A stretch of 54,728 nt of DNA. Source: Candidatus Thorarchaeota archaeon (GTDB lineage Archaea > Asgardarchaeota > Thorarchaeia > Thorarchaeales > Thorarchaeaceae). The DNA lies in the NCBI GenBank assembly GCA_016933575.1, contig JAFGAR010000163.1, forward strand, positions 1 to 54,728. The letters run 5' to 3'. The position numbers and the translations under genes were made by a program. Each line of letters opens with the position of its first letter. The stretch's first letter is position 1. The notes beneath the pieces are model-generated. The model was given only the letters and a program-made list of their open reading frames with translations, was not told where the DNA came from and made no database searches. Positions 25,026-32,468 of this stretch are shown piece after piece.

Positions 25026-25056
25026 ATCGATTGTGTGTTTCTGAAGAAACACACAG
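25026..25056 (-). other. tRNA-Asn intron 1 (after nt 22, D-stem)
   Basis: 31 nt. Inner hairpin TGTGTGTTTC/GAAACACACA, central helix CGGT/ATCG, bulges AGC and ATA, cut AG|C and AT|A. Canonical 3-4-3 BHB. Confidence 0.85.
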
Positions 25057-25103
25057 CTACCGACTGAGCCACGATGGCTTAATTGGGCAATCGGTGTTGA
25101 AAG

Positions 25104-25116
25104 CAATATTAACGTT
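25104..25116 (-). promoter_or_regulatory. tRNA-Asn promoter (BRE/TATA-like)
   Basis: Minus strand AACGTTAATATTG, centred about 32 bp before the tRNA. Twelve of thirteen bases recur before the tRNA-Met gene. Confidence 0.55.
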
Positions 25117-25142
25117 GCTGTTCAGTCCAATGTTCGAAATCG

Positions 25143-26069
25143 CTATTGCAGAATGCATTCTGGTCTGAGATAATAGAGTTCTCCTGCTCTGCGCAGAAAT
25201 ACCATACCTCCATGTTCTAATGCTGCTCTGTACGCTTCTGCAATATTAGTATTAGAGTCAATGACAAAGCCGCGTTTCATTATTGGTCGCAATCGGTCTT
25301 GTAGTGGGTCTAGGGATATCGAATCATGGTCGAGAAAGCTATCAAGAGCGAGACAGAAGAAAATATTCAACAGAGCCTGATTCAAGAAATAGATGTTATC
25401 GTCGGAACCTGCAACGACAATTGGTTCTGGTTGTTTTACACTACGATTTTCTACGAGTCGAATCGCATCACTCAATGTGTCAGAAGGATCTAGGACATCA
25501 CTGATCTTAGAAGCTAGAAGATATGCTGATGCTTTATACAAATCATCGAAATGTCTTCTCCACATTATTACGGAGTACGCAAAGAGGTTCATCGCTAGAT
25601 TACCATATTCTCCCGTACCATAGATACCAAGAGTCTTTCGGCCGATGATTTTGTACTCATTCATATGATCAATGGTGCTTGAAACATTCTTCTGTTTCGT
25701 GTTCAAGAAATCTGCAAGATCCTGTGTTGTAAACAGACCTGGTTTCCAGAGTTTGTTGATGATGAAGAGCTTTCCTGCATTATTCAGATTCTTGAAGACA
25801 TTATCTACATCAGGTTCACCCCCATAGAACTCAAGTAATTTCTGATAAATTGGTTGAGCTCGGCCAAAGCCGATGTTGAATATGATGAACTTCTTTGGTA
25901 TTTCATTTCCCGCGACAAGTGAGTTTCTGATGTTCTTTGAATAGGTGCTTATCTCTTCGAGTGTCTTTCTGAATATGGATGGTGGTGCTTTCTCCAGATA
26001 TCTTATGATCTCAAAGAATTCCGTCTTTAGCTTATTATCCAACTCAATGTCTATTATTTCGGACATCAT
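25143..26069 (-). CDS. Winged-helix protein of unknown function
   Basis: 308-aa soluble protein. The centre holds a winged helix: TTQDLADFLNTKQKNVSSTI is the HTH, then YKIIGRKTLGIYGTGEYG the wing. An N-terminal helical domain of about 100 residues and a C-terminal helical domain of about 130 residues flank it. I recognise no family. It is divergent from the SIR2-like gene across a 91-bp gap, so it may regulate that gene. ATG 26069 preferred to the TTG at 26072. Confidence 0.68.
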   Translation of the reverse strand: MMSEIIDIELDNKLKTEFFEIIRYLEKAPPSIFRKTLEEISTYSKNIRNSLVAGNEIPKKFIIFNIGFGRAQPIYQKLLEFYGGEPDVDNVFKNLNNAGKLFIINKLWKPGLFTTQDLADFLNTKQKNVSSTIDHMNEYKIIGRKTLGIYGTGEYGNLAMNLFAYSVIMWRRHFDDLYKASAYLLASKISDVLDPSDTLSDAIRLVENRSVKQPEPIVVAGSDDNIYFLNQALLNIFFCLALDSFLDHDSISLDPLQDRLRPIMKRGFVIDSNTNIAEAYRAALEHGGMVFLRRAGELYYLRPECILQ

Positions 26070-26160
26070 CAATCAAACATCCTTTTAATTATCGTGATTT
26101 TTCATTTTCACGATTAAATAGTGTGGAAGTCTTATAAGATTTCCTTATTGTTTCAAAACA

Positions 26161-27132
26161 GTGGTTAGAGGAGAATTTGTTGGTTTGATTCGAGAAGCAG
26201 CCATAAATGAACACAAATCTAAGTATGAAAAGTGGATCTTTGATACTACACTTGATTACCAGGAGTATTCTCTTTCAAAAGGACTTGGAAAGCGAATCAG
26301 ATATCTCTCAGAGGAGCCACTATTAGTAGTACTAGGCGCGGGTATGTCTGAGACCACTGGGCCATTCTATAAAGAGTGGGAACAATACAAAGAGGATGTG
26401 ACTTCGGAGGATCCTGAGTCACTAACTGGATTCTGTGATTATTTTGAATATGGTGGTATTGAAGCAATTCCAAAGAGTGGAATCGAAGTCATCCCTAATC
26501 TTGTGAGAATGGGAAAGATGCCCGTATTTCTCGTATTCAACTATAATTGCCACCTAGAACTCTGTCTGGTCCTGTGTGATGTTGGATATGAATCGATTTC
26601 ATACAATGGAAAGAACACCTTTGAGGTCACTCGAGTAGGAAGACCAAAATGCACAATCTTCAAACCTCATGGGTCTTCAAGACTGATTGATAGACCGACC
26701 CAGATAATTTGGCCTGACTGGCCATCAAAGAAAGGTGAACCTGAAAATCGAGGACAATTCGAACTTCTGAATCATAAGATTCGGGAGAAGAAGATCAAGA
26801 ATAGCGCGATTCTTGGGTACTCTGGAAATTGGGATCCATACATGAAGAAACATATGCAGAGAATCTCAGAAAAATGCTCAATGATTCAATTTGGTCTGCC
26901 ACGTAATGTGGCTAGACCTCCTGCCACAACAAAATGGGGCATCTTAGAGAAGAATGGATTCATCACCGATTTTGACAAGGGTGGTACTGATTTTCTATAT
27001 GGTCTTTCAAAGCTAAATGGATTATCAAGACAATGCACAACGAAACAAAAGAGCCCTCTATCGACCCTATCTGAAAAGCTTGAACAGATTGATATTGAAA
27101 CAACATCGCTTTCTATCGAATCTACCCATTGA
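26161..27132 (+). CDS. SIR2-like domain protein (possible NADase)
   Basis: 323-aa protein with the skeleton of SIR2-type NAD-binding proteins: VVLGAGMS (57-63) for the nucleotide loop, FLVFNYNCHLE (123-132) in place of the usual TTNYDxxxE, and FKPHGS (167-172) for the catalytic His region. The conserved Asn and His are kept; the Asp of NYD is Asn. No zinc cysteines are present, so it resembles SIR2_2 type NADases of antiphage systems more than protein deacetylases. GTG 26161 lacks a clear ribosome site; TTG 26185 behind AGAGGAG is an alternative start. A TATA-like TTAAATAG lies near 26115. Confidence 0.6.
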   Translation: MVRGEFVGLIREAAINEHKSKYEKWIFDTTLDYQEYSLSKGLGKRIRYLSEEPLLVVLGAGMSETTGPFYKEWEQYKEDVTSEDPESLTGFCDYFEYGGIEAIPKSGIEVIPNLVRMGKMPVFLVFNYNCHLELCLVLCDVGYESISYNGKNTFEVTRVGRPKCTIFKPHGSSRLIDRPTQIIWPDWPSKKGEPENRGQFELLNHKIREKKIKNSAILGYSGNWDPYMKKHMQRISEKCSMIQFGLPRNVARPPATTKWGILEKNGFITDFDKGGTDFLYGLSKLNGLSRQCTTKQKSPLSTLSEKLEQIDIETTSLSIESTH

Positions 27133-27272
27133 TATCTGATAGTCTGGAAGAATGAAGATATCCGCCTAGACTACATTATAACATTGGCATTACCTTCCTG
27201 CCAATTCTGTTCTATCAATACTACTAAGAGCCTTGATCACTCTACTCTACATTGGTTTCTAGGGTGATTTGA

Positions 27273-28016
27273 GTGAAAGATGCGATCCAAGAGTCTAGAA
27301 GAATAATTTCAGAAGCCAGAGAGCGGGGTGTGACCCTTCGACTGATAGGCGGTCTTGCCTTTCGGCAACATTGCAATGAACTTGCTTTCTGCGAGCGTGA
27401 ATATGGCGATATAGACCTAGTTGGTCTGTCGCACGAATCCTCTCGAATAATTAATACTCTGACAGCCCTAGGATACAAAGAAAATATCACCTACACGCTT
27501 GCCTCTGGGGGAAATCGTCTCTTATTTGAGAAACCGGACTCACAAGACCATGTTGACATCTTTCTCGACAAATTACGAATGGAGCACGATATCACTCTAA
27601 GACATAGACTCGACATTGAAGAATTCACAATCTCTGTGAGTGACCTCTTAATATGCAAGTTGATCATTATGAATCTGAACGAGAAGGACTATCGTGATAT
27701 CATCACCATTGTAAAGGACCTCACTCTTGGAGAAGTTGACGCTCCATCTGTGATTAATACTAAGTATCTAGCTAAGATTTGCTCCAGTAGATGGGGTCTC
27801 TACTACGATGTCATCGCATCTCTTGATAAATGTATAAAATTTCTAGACTATTATCAACTTGATGAAGTAGTAGCTAGAGAGGTTTTAAAGCGGCTTGCAC
27901 TGATTAAGCAACGTATTGTTGACCATCCGAAATCTTTACGATGGAAACTCCGGAATCATGTTGGAAAACGGCTTCAATGGCGAAAAATAGTTGAGCTTGA
28001 ACATATTGCAAGATAA
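27273..28016 (+). CDS. Nucleotidyltransferase-fold protein (AbiEii-like)
   Basis: 247-aa protein. LRLIGGLAFRQHC followed by EREYGDIDLVGL gives the GG...DID core of nucleotidyltransferases, and DHVDIFLD supplies the third acid. The rest is helical. The layout is like type IV toxin AbiEii and related NTases, but the matching antitoxin is not seen. GTG 27273 has GGTGAT about 6 nt upstream. It lies 140 bp after the SIR2-like gene on the same strand and may belong to the same unit. Confidence 0.62.
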   Translation: MKDAIQESRRIISEARERGVTLRLIGGLAFRQHCNELAFCEREYGDIDLVGLSHESSRIINTLTALGYKENITYTLASGGNRLLFEKPDSQDHVDIFLDKLRMEHDITLRHRLDIEEFTISVSDLLICKLIIMNLNEKDYRDIITIVKDLTLGEVDAPSVINTKYLAKICSSRWGLYYDVIASLDKCIKFLDYYQLDEVVAREVLKRLALIKQRIVDHPKSLRWKLRNHVGKRLQWRKIVELEHIAR

Positions 28017-28304
28017 GAAACCACAAAAATGCATCACGTCAAAATCTGCGGGCTAGATGAAACCACATCAATTTACTACTTTTTCGAGAAGTGGACTTTT
28101 ATTAATGGGGCTATTCTTGAATCTAGACCAAAATAGACCTATACGGTTCCAGGAACTACAAACGAAAAGTATAGCCCTCAATAACAGAAGCAATCTCAAA
28201 TCACATTTGGGGCCGCACACACACAATCACAACTAATCATTCTTTGTAACAACTTGCTTCTGACCAATAATACTATTTAATGGGAATTGATATTCGCCCA
28301 ATCT
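28017..28304. other. Intergenic stretch
   Basis: 288 bp, AT-rich. It contains a TATA box TATTTAA at 28273-28279, which places a start of transcription at the ATG of the next gene. A 35-codon frame from 28031 has no ribosome site and no support. Nothing else seen. Confidence 0.5.
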
Positions 28305-28502
28305 ATGAGTTCATTCTGGGATGATCTTCCGAGAGTAGCCCCTATCTGCCTGATTGTGTTTTTCGGTGTAGTAATTATTCTTGTGGGCTTTATCTTTCAG
28401 CGATTTCTTCCAACAGCTGGAAGCGCTGTTTTTGTTCTTATGGTCCTCCTGTTCAGCATCTCACTCTGCATATTTGGAATTAGACAGGGTGCCCTAGATT
28501 GA
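28305..28502 (+). CDS. Small 2-TM membrane protein
   Basis: 65-aa protein with two TM helices (about 11-30 and 38-58) and short ends. ATG 28305 lies 26-32 bp after the TATA box TATTTAA, so the message is probably leaderless; the longer frame from TTG 28287 would start before it. The stop TGA ends 2 bp before the convergent ZIP gene. Function unknown. Confidence 0.55.
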   Translation: MSSFWDDLPRVAPICLIVFFGVVIILVGFIFQRFLPTAGSAVFVLMVLLFSISLCIFGIRQGALD

Positions 28503-28503
28503 A

Positions 28504-29304
28504 CTATCCCGCTCCAAATAGGAATGTAAACACATTATCTAGCGACATCATGATGAGAAAACCAACCATTAATCCCCATGTTGCTAATCTTTCATTACCC
28601 CCAGAATGGCTCTCGGGGACCATTTCATCTCCTACGACATACACCATCGCACCTGCAGCAAATGCAAGTCCATATGGTAAGAGTCCAACTGCGAATGTGA
28701 CCACTGAGACCCCCAGTAGACCCCCAATCGGTTCTACGAGGCCTGTTACCAAAGCCAATGCTGCTGCATACTTTCGAGAGTACCCTTGTCTCACCAATGG
28801 TGCTGCTACTGCAAGACCTTCCGGAATATTCTGCAATCCTATCGCCACCGCAACAGAGAGTCCTGTCAATATCTGGTCTCCACCGAACGACACACCTACA
28901 GCAAGCCCCTCTGGAAAATTATGTATCGTTATCGCAATAACAAGAAGCCATACCCTACTCAACTTTGAATCTGGCCCCTCATGTCCCTTCTTGAAATGCT
29001 CGTGTGGAAGAAATCTATCTGTGGCATATACAAAGAGAGCACCTAGCATAAATCCAAAACCAACTATCGTAAAGACCCCAGTCCACCCCGCAATTTGTAC
29101 TGCTTGTTCTTCAAATGCTGGGACGAGCAGACTGAATGCTGAGGCCGCCAGCATGACTCCAGCTGCAAAACCAAGCATGAGGTCAAGAGTTCTTCTACTG
29201 AAGTCTTTCTTGATAAATATTGGAATCGCTCCTAGTCCTGTTGCGGTCCCAGCTAAAAGACTCGCAATAATTCCCAATGAAAAGGGATCTGAGAGAAGTT
29301 GCAT
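28504..29304 (-). CDS. ZIP family divalent metal transporter
   Basis: 266-aa, eight-TM transporter importing zinc, iron or manganese. The signature is HNFPEGLAVGVSFGG in TM4 and QNIPEGLAVAAPL in TM5, which form the metal site. A His-rich loop PHEHFKKGHEG precedes TM4. The length and motifs are of the ZupT/GufA type. GAGG lies 8 nt before the ATG. Stand-alone gene. Confidence 0.92.
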   Translation of the reverse strand: MQLLSDPFSLGIIASLLAGTATGLGAIPIFIKKDFSRRTLDLMLGFAAGVMLAASAFSLLVPAFEEQAVQIAGWTGVFTIVGFGFMLGALFVYATDRFLPHEHFKKGHEGPDSKLSRVWLLVIAITIHNFPEGLAVGVSFGGDQILTGLSVAVAIGLQNIPEGLAVAAPLVRQGYSRKYAAALALVTGLVEPIGGLLGVSVVTFAVGLLPYGLAFAAGAMVYVVGDEMVPESHSGGNERLATWGLMVGFLIMMSLDNVFTFLFGAG

Positions 29305-29641
29305 CGTTGCTGCCTCGAATGGAAGCCGACATACTTATGCACTATAAGGCACTTACTGTTGATTGATTAGCTTGAGTCAATAGATAAAATGATGAGGTGG
29401 CCTCAGTTTTCCGAGGCTTGGAACGACAAACGAGTTACTGGTGGACGCAGAGCTATACTCGAATTTTCAAAGTGCCTCCAAATACTTCATCATGATATAG
29501 TTCGTATGATAGCTTATTAGCTCCTACCTCGGAAAGAATGAGCTAACTCTGTTTTGGAAGATTCAATATGCAAGTTTGTATATACAACACTCAGAGTCTT
29601 ACTACTGGAAGTGATGTGAATTGTCAAAACAGGAACAATCT
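29305..29641. other. Intergenic region with a hairpin and a doubtful small frame
   Basis: Holds a GCCTC/GAGGC hairpin near 29400-29420 and a 43-codon frame (29389-29520, plus strand, MMRWPQFSEAWND...) without clear ribosome site, so coding is doubtful. GTATATA at 29579-29585 is a likely TATA box for the next gene. Confidence 0.4.
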
Positions 29642-30109
29642 ATGCCAAAAGAGAGATGGCGGAGGTCCCCTGAACTCCTTGAGGATGCCTTCTCGGCTTG
29701 GAAAAAAGCTGATGGTGCACTCAACCCGAGTTCTGTTGTTGCAACTACCGATGAGGATGGTGCCCCTCGTGTAGCACCATTTGGCAGTATGCGAGCAGTA
29801 ACACCGAAACTACTGCGTTTCATTGCGCATCGCTATCATGACACTCTAGCCAACTTAAAGAGAGACCCTCGAGTCATGGTCGCAATGATTTGCCCTCCAG
29901 ATCTTGCTTTGAGCGCTCGAGGAAAAGCTCGTATTATTGAGGAACCTTTTTCCCTTGATAACAACTATGCCCTGATAGAGATTGACATCGAAGAGGTCAA
30001 GAATGATATGCCAGTCAAAATCGGTATTGACTCTGGCATTACAATCTCGCCAAGTGGTCCCTTTGTAGCATGGTGGAATTCTCTCTGGGAGCGAATGGGT
30101 AAAGATTGA
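29642..30109 (+). CDS. Pyridoxamine 5'-phosphate oxidase-like flavin-binding protein
   Basis: 155-aa split-barrel protein. NPSSVVATTDEDGAPRVAPFGSMRAV is the typical N-terminal barrel segment and ANLKRDPRVMVAMI the second. Such proteins bind FMN, F420 or haem; the true substrate is unknown. ATG 29642 has AGGA 7 nt upstream; TTG 29621, which adds seven residues, is the alternative. Confidence 0.78.
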   Translation: MPKERWRRSPELLEDAFSAWKKADGALNPSSVVATTDEDGAPRVAPFGSMRAVTPKLLRFIAHRYHDTLANLKRDPRVMVAMICPPDLALSARGKARIIEEPFSLDNNYALIEIDIEEVKNDMPVKIGIDSGITISPSGPFVAWWNSLWERMGKD

Positions 30110-30150
30110 GACTGGTATTCGCTTGTCAAACTGGTGTGAAGAGGACTCAA

Positions 30151-30648
30151 TTAATCTGCGCCAGTTTGAGCTCTATTCAATTGACCGATTCCTGAAGAAG
30201 CCGCTTCCTTTGCAAGAATCCCATAAAAGGGGGGCGAAATCAGAGTAGTTGCAATACCAAGTTGGAACTGTAACAATGAGCCAACCTGTGTGCCTCCATC
30301 TATTTGTATTGTATAGACTGTTGTAGTGACTCCGAGAACAATCACAGACATGAACATCAGAAGCAAACCTTGCCCAAGGAGGAAGAGTTCCGAGTATCTA
30401 CTATCATAGGACCAGAGGTAATTTGTAAGTCTACAATTGATGATGCCCAGTATATATGAAACGAATACAAAACCAAGTGTCATCCATATCATTTTGTAAT
30501 CAGGAAGTAGTAACAGGTAAGTTGTATAGTACAATCCTCCAGAGATGGCTACAACTAGTCCCTGTAGATATACTTTCAAGGCTTCCATCAGACATGACTG
30601 TATTAATGCCTTGGAATCAGGGACTTCTCCTCCAATGGGTTCCACCAT
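30151..30648 (-). CDS. Hypothetical 4-TM membrane protein
   Basis: 165-aa protein with four hydrophobic helices (about 27-45, 52-72, 90-112, 125-147) and short soluble ends. GGAGGGAG lies 8 nt before the ATG, a strong ribosome site. No recognised family. It ends 41 bp from the stop of the convergent flavin-binding gene and starts near the tRNA-Met 3' end. Confidence 0.62.
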   Translation of the reverse strand: MVEPIGGEVPDSKALIQSCLMEALKVYLQGLVVAISGGLYYTTYLLLLPDYKMIWMTLGFVFVSYILGIINCRLTNYLWSYDSRYSELFLLGQGLLLMFMSVIVLGVTTTVYTIQIDGGTQVGSLLQFQLGIATTLISPPFYGILAKEAASSGIGQLNRAQTGAD

Positions 30649-30772
30649 TATATTCTCTCCCTCCGCAAGATGGATAATACTAGGGAGTAGTTTTGATTAA
30701 GACTTTCGGAGATTCTGAATTATTCTGAAAACATAGAAAGAACTAGAACTAGCAAATTTTGAAAAAGCATGG

Positions 30773-30875
30773 TGGGCCCGGGGCGATTTGAACGCCCGGC
30801 CGACAGGTTATGAGCTTCAACACACCAGCGAAGTTCTGAGTGTACTGCTGCTCTACCAAGCTGAGCTACGGGCCC
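30773..30875 (-). tRNA. tRNA-Met (CAT), elongator-like, with one non-canonical intron
   Basis: Acceptor GGGCCCG/CGGGCCC, D-stem GCTC/GAGC, anticodon stem GCAGG/CCTGT, loop CTCATAA, T-arm GGGCG-TTCAAAT-CGCCC, A73 and an encoded CCA reaching 30770. A 29-nt intron (30816-30844) interrupts the anticodon stem after nt 30. The stem lacks the three G-C pairs of initiator tRNA, so this is elongator Met, or tRNA-Ile2 whose C34 is modified; sequence alone does not decide. Confidence 0.9.
30816..30844 (-). other. tRNA-Met intron (after nt 30)
   Basis: 29 nt. BHB with central helix CAGC/GTTG, bulges AGT and AAG (cut AG|T, AA|G) and inner helix ACAC-CAG/CTG-GTGT with one bulged base. Confidence 0.8.
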
Positions 30876-30911
30876 TTTAACTATGCAGGCAGATGTTGTG
30901 CATTTAGTTTA

Positions 30912-30924
30912 CGATATTAACGTT
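30912..30924 (-). promoter_or_regulatory. tRNA-Met promoter (BRE/TATA-like)
   Basis: Minus strand AACGTTAATATCG, about 42 bp before the tRNA; nearly identical to the element before tRNA-Asn. Confidence 0.5.
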
Positions 30925-31091
30925 ACGAATGGAAATCATATTCGCCCAACACAGCAGTGGAATGAGATATTGTAAAAGAGAGAGCCTAAATTTTCATAGA
31001 AGTTGCCTATACCTGTGGTCTCTGTTTGGTGTTTTCTCCGACTTTAAATTCCATTAGCAGAACTACGAGAAAACTCCTAGTGTGATCTCAA

Positions 31092-31442
31092 ATGATTCTA
31101 TTGTTCACATCGAATCACTGTGCATGGTGTGAGGTTCTCAAGAACATGCTACTTGAGAAATACGAGGAGTTTGGTCAGCTGGATACTATCTACGAGGTCA
31201 ATGTTGATGTACACTACCACATAGCTGAAGCCTATGGGATATTAGTAGTCCCAACTCTTGTTGCAGGGATGCAGAAGATTACGGGAGTCCCCACTGAAAC
31301 TGACTTGAGATCATTCATTCTGCAGATAACTTCTGGTGCAAAGGCTAAAGGAAAGAAAGTACCAGCAAGCTCGTTCTTACGAGAGGCTCGAAAAATCCAG
31401 AAAACCCAGGTGCAAGAGGAATCGCCTCTGCGTTCTACATAA
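31092..31442 (+). CDS. Thioredoxin-fold protein with CxxC
   Basis: 116-aa small redox protein. FTSNHCAWCEVLKNMLLEKY holds the CxxC active site at residues 10-13, and VVPTLV holds the cis-Pro. A basic tail of about 35 residues follows the fold. Probably a glutaredoxin/thioredoxin-like disulfide reductase or thiol protein; the partner is unknown. TTTAAATT at 31043-31050 is a likely TATA box. Confidence 0.8.
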   Translation: MILLFTSNHCAWCEVLKNMLLEKYEEFGQLDTIYEVNVDVHYHIAEAYGILVVPTLVAGMQKITGVPTETDLRSFILQITSGAKAKGKKVPASSFLREARKIQKTQVQEESPLRST

Positions 31443-31498
31443 AATCGGGTCCCCTACGCAATCTTAATAACCGCTTGGCAGAGTTCGCTGTCAATACC

Positions 31499-31573
31499 GC
31501 CCCGGTAGTGTAGTCCGGCCCAGCATCTAGGCCTTTCGAGTCTAAGACCCGGGTTCGAATCCCGGCCGGGGCA
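31499..31573 (+). tRNA. tRNA-Glu (TTC)
   Basis: Intronless. Acceptor GCCCCGG/CCGGGGC, anticodon stem TAGGC/GTCTA with loop CTTTCGA, T-arm CCGGG-TTCGAAT-CCCGG, A73, CCA encoded to 31576. TATA-like CTTAATAA about 30 bp upstream. Confidence 0.95.
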
Positions 31574-31597
31574 CCACTCTTTCTATAACTTCTTTGA

Positions 31598-32455
31598 TCA
31601 GTTTAGTGAGAGTCTCATATTGAAATTCGCAGCATTATACGAATGAGTCAGTGCTCCTGAAGAGATGACATCTATTGTGTTCCGTGCATAGTCTCGGATA
31701 TTTCCTTCATTAATTCCACCAGAGACCTCAAGGATTACCTTCTTACGAAGGCCTTCATGTTCAAGGACCTCGATCACACCACCAACATCCTTTGGTTTGA
31801 AATTATCAAGCAGTATTATATCAGCCCCTGCTGCAATCGCTTGCTGTACCTCTTGCAAAGTTCGTGCCTCACAAGAGATCTTCTTACTGAATGATACAGA
31901 TTGTCTTGCTGCACTCACCGCAGCGTGAACTCCTCCTGCGGCGGTAATATGGTTGTTCTTAATGAGCACCATATCATCAAGCGCATAACGATGTGGGTCC
32001 CCTCCACCAATGACAACAGCTCGTTTCTCAAAGAATCTAAAGCCTGGAGTTGTCTTTCTTGTGCATGCGACTCGTACCTTGGGATTCACCTCTCTAGCCG
32101 CACTGATCATTTTGTATGTCTTTGTGGCAATTCCACTCATCCGTTGAATGATATTGAGACAGACTCGTTCGATTGTGAGTAGAGTTCTTGCCTTTCCCTT
32201 CAATCGCATGACTGGGTCTTCGGGATTGACCCAGTTCCCCTCGAAGGCAAGTATTTCATAGGTGAGCCCTGAGAATTCAGCTATAGCCTTGATTTCTTCG
32301 ATTCCTGCTAAGACCACCTTTTCTCTTGCATAGATGGTTGCCACTGCTGTTTTCTCTGCTGGTATTGTTATTTCTGTGGTCAAATCTCCTGACCTGACAT
32401 CCTCAGCAATGAAATTCTTCAAAATATCAATGATATCTGGTGGAAGTTTGGTCAT
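31598..32455 (-). CDS. nadC: Nicotinate-nucleotide pyrophosphorylase (quinolinate phosphoribosyltransferase)
   Basis: 285-aa enzyme of de novo NAD synthesis that makes nicotinate mononucleotide from quinolinate and PRPP. Signatures: ERVCLNIIQRMSGIAT, ACTRKTTPGFRFFEKRAV, GGGDPHRY, and the C-terminal EVSGGI with VISSGALTHS. GAGTGAT precedes the ATG. It forms a minus-strand run with the AMMECR1 gene (13 bp gap) and dihydroorotase. No nadA or nadB in view. Confidence 0.95.
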   Translation of the reverse strand: MTKLPPDIIDILKNFIAEDVRSGDLTTEITIPAEKTAVATIYAREKVVLAGIEEIKAIAEFSGLTYEILAFEGNWVNPEDPVMRLKGKARTLLTIERVCLNIIQRMSGIATKTYKMISAAREVNPKVRVACTRKTTPGFRFFEKRAVVIGGGDPHRYALDDMVLIKNNHITAAGGVHAAVSAARQSVSFSKKISCEARTLQEVQQAIAAGADIILLDNFKPKDVGGVIEVLEHEGLRKKVILEVSGGINEGNIRDYARNTIDVISSGALTHSYNAANFNMRLSLN

Positions 32456-32468
32456 TTTATCACTCTAC

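Larger units (their letters stand above)
24855..25078 (-). tRNA. tRNA-Asn (GTT) interrupted by five introns
   Basis: A 224-bp gene whose exons total 73 nt. Acceptor arms GCCATCG (from 25078) and CGATGGC pair perfectly; the discriminator is G and CCA is not encoded. After removing five introns of 31, 31, 29, 30 and 30 nt the cloverleaf is complete: D-stem GCTC/GAGC, anticodon stem ACAGC/GTTGT, loop CTGTTAA (anticodon GTT), variable TGGTC, T-arm GGAGG-TTCGAGC-CCTCC. Introns sit after nt 22, 28, 37, 43 and 50; only 37/38 is canonical. Four exons are 6-9 nt long. Each boundary folds as a BHB or relaxed BHB motif. Splicing needs the archaeal endonuclease and ligase, in some order, because the D-stem exon takes part in two motifs. 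Confidence 0.9.

Noticed and set aside
28031..28138. 35-codon frame in the gap after the nucleotidyltransferase-like gene
   Set aside because: No ribosome site or promoter in a fitting place.
28499..29347. Long plus-strand frame of 282 codons
   Set aside because: It is the shadow of the ZIP transporter on the minus strand, rich in Ser/Pro/Thr and without any family features.
29389..29520. 43-codon frame in the gap before the flavin-binding gene
   Set aside because: No clear ribosome site, no paralogue and no motif; kept only as a remark.
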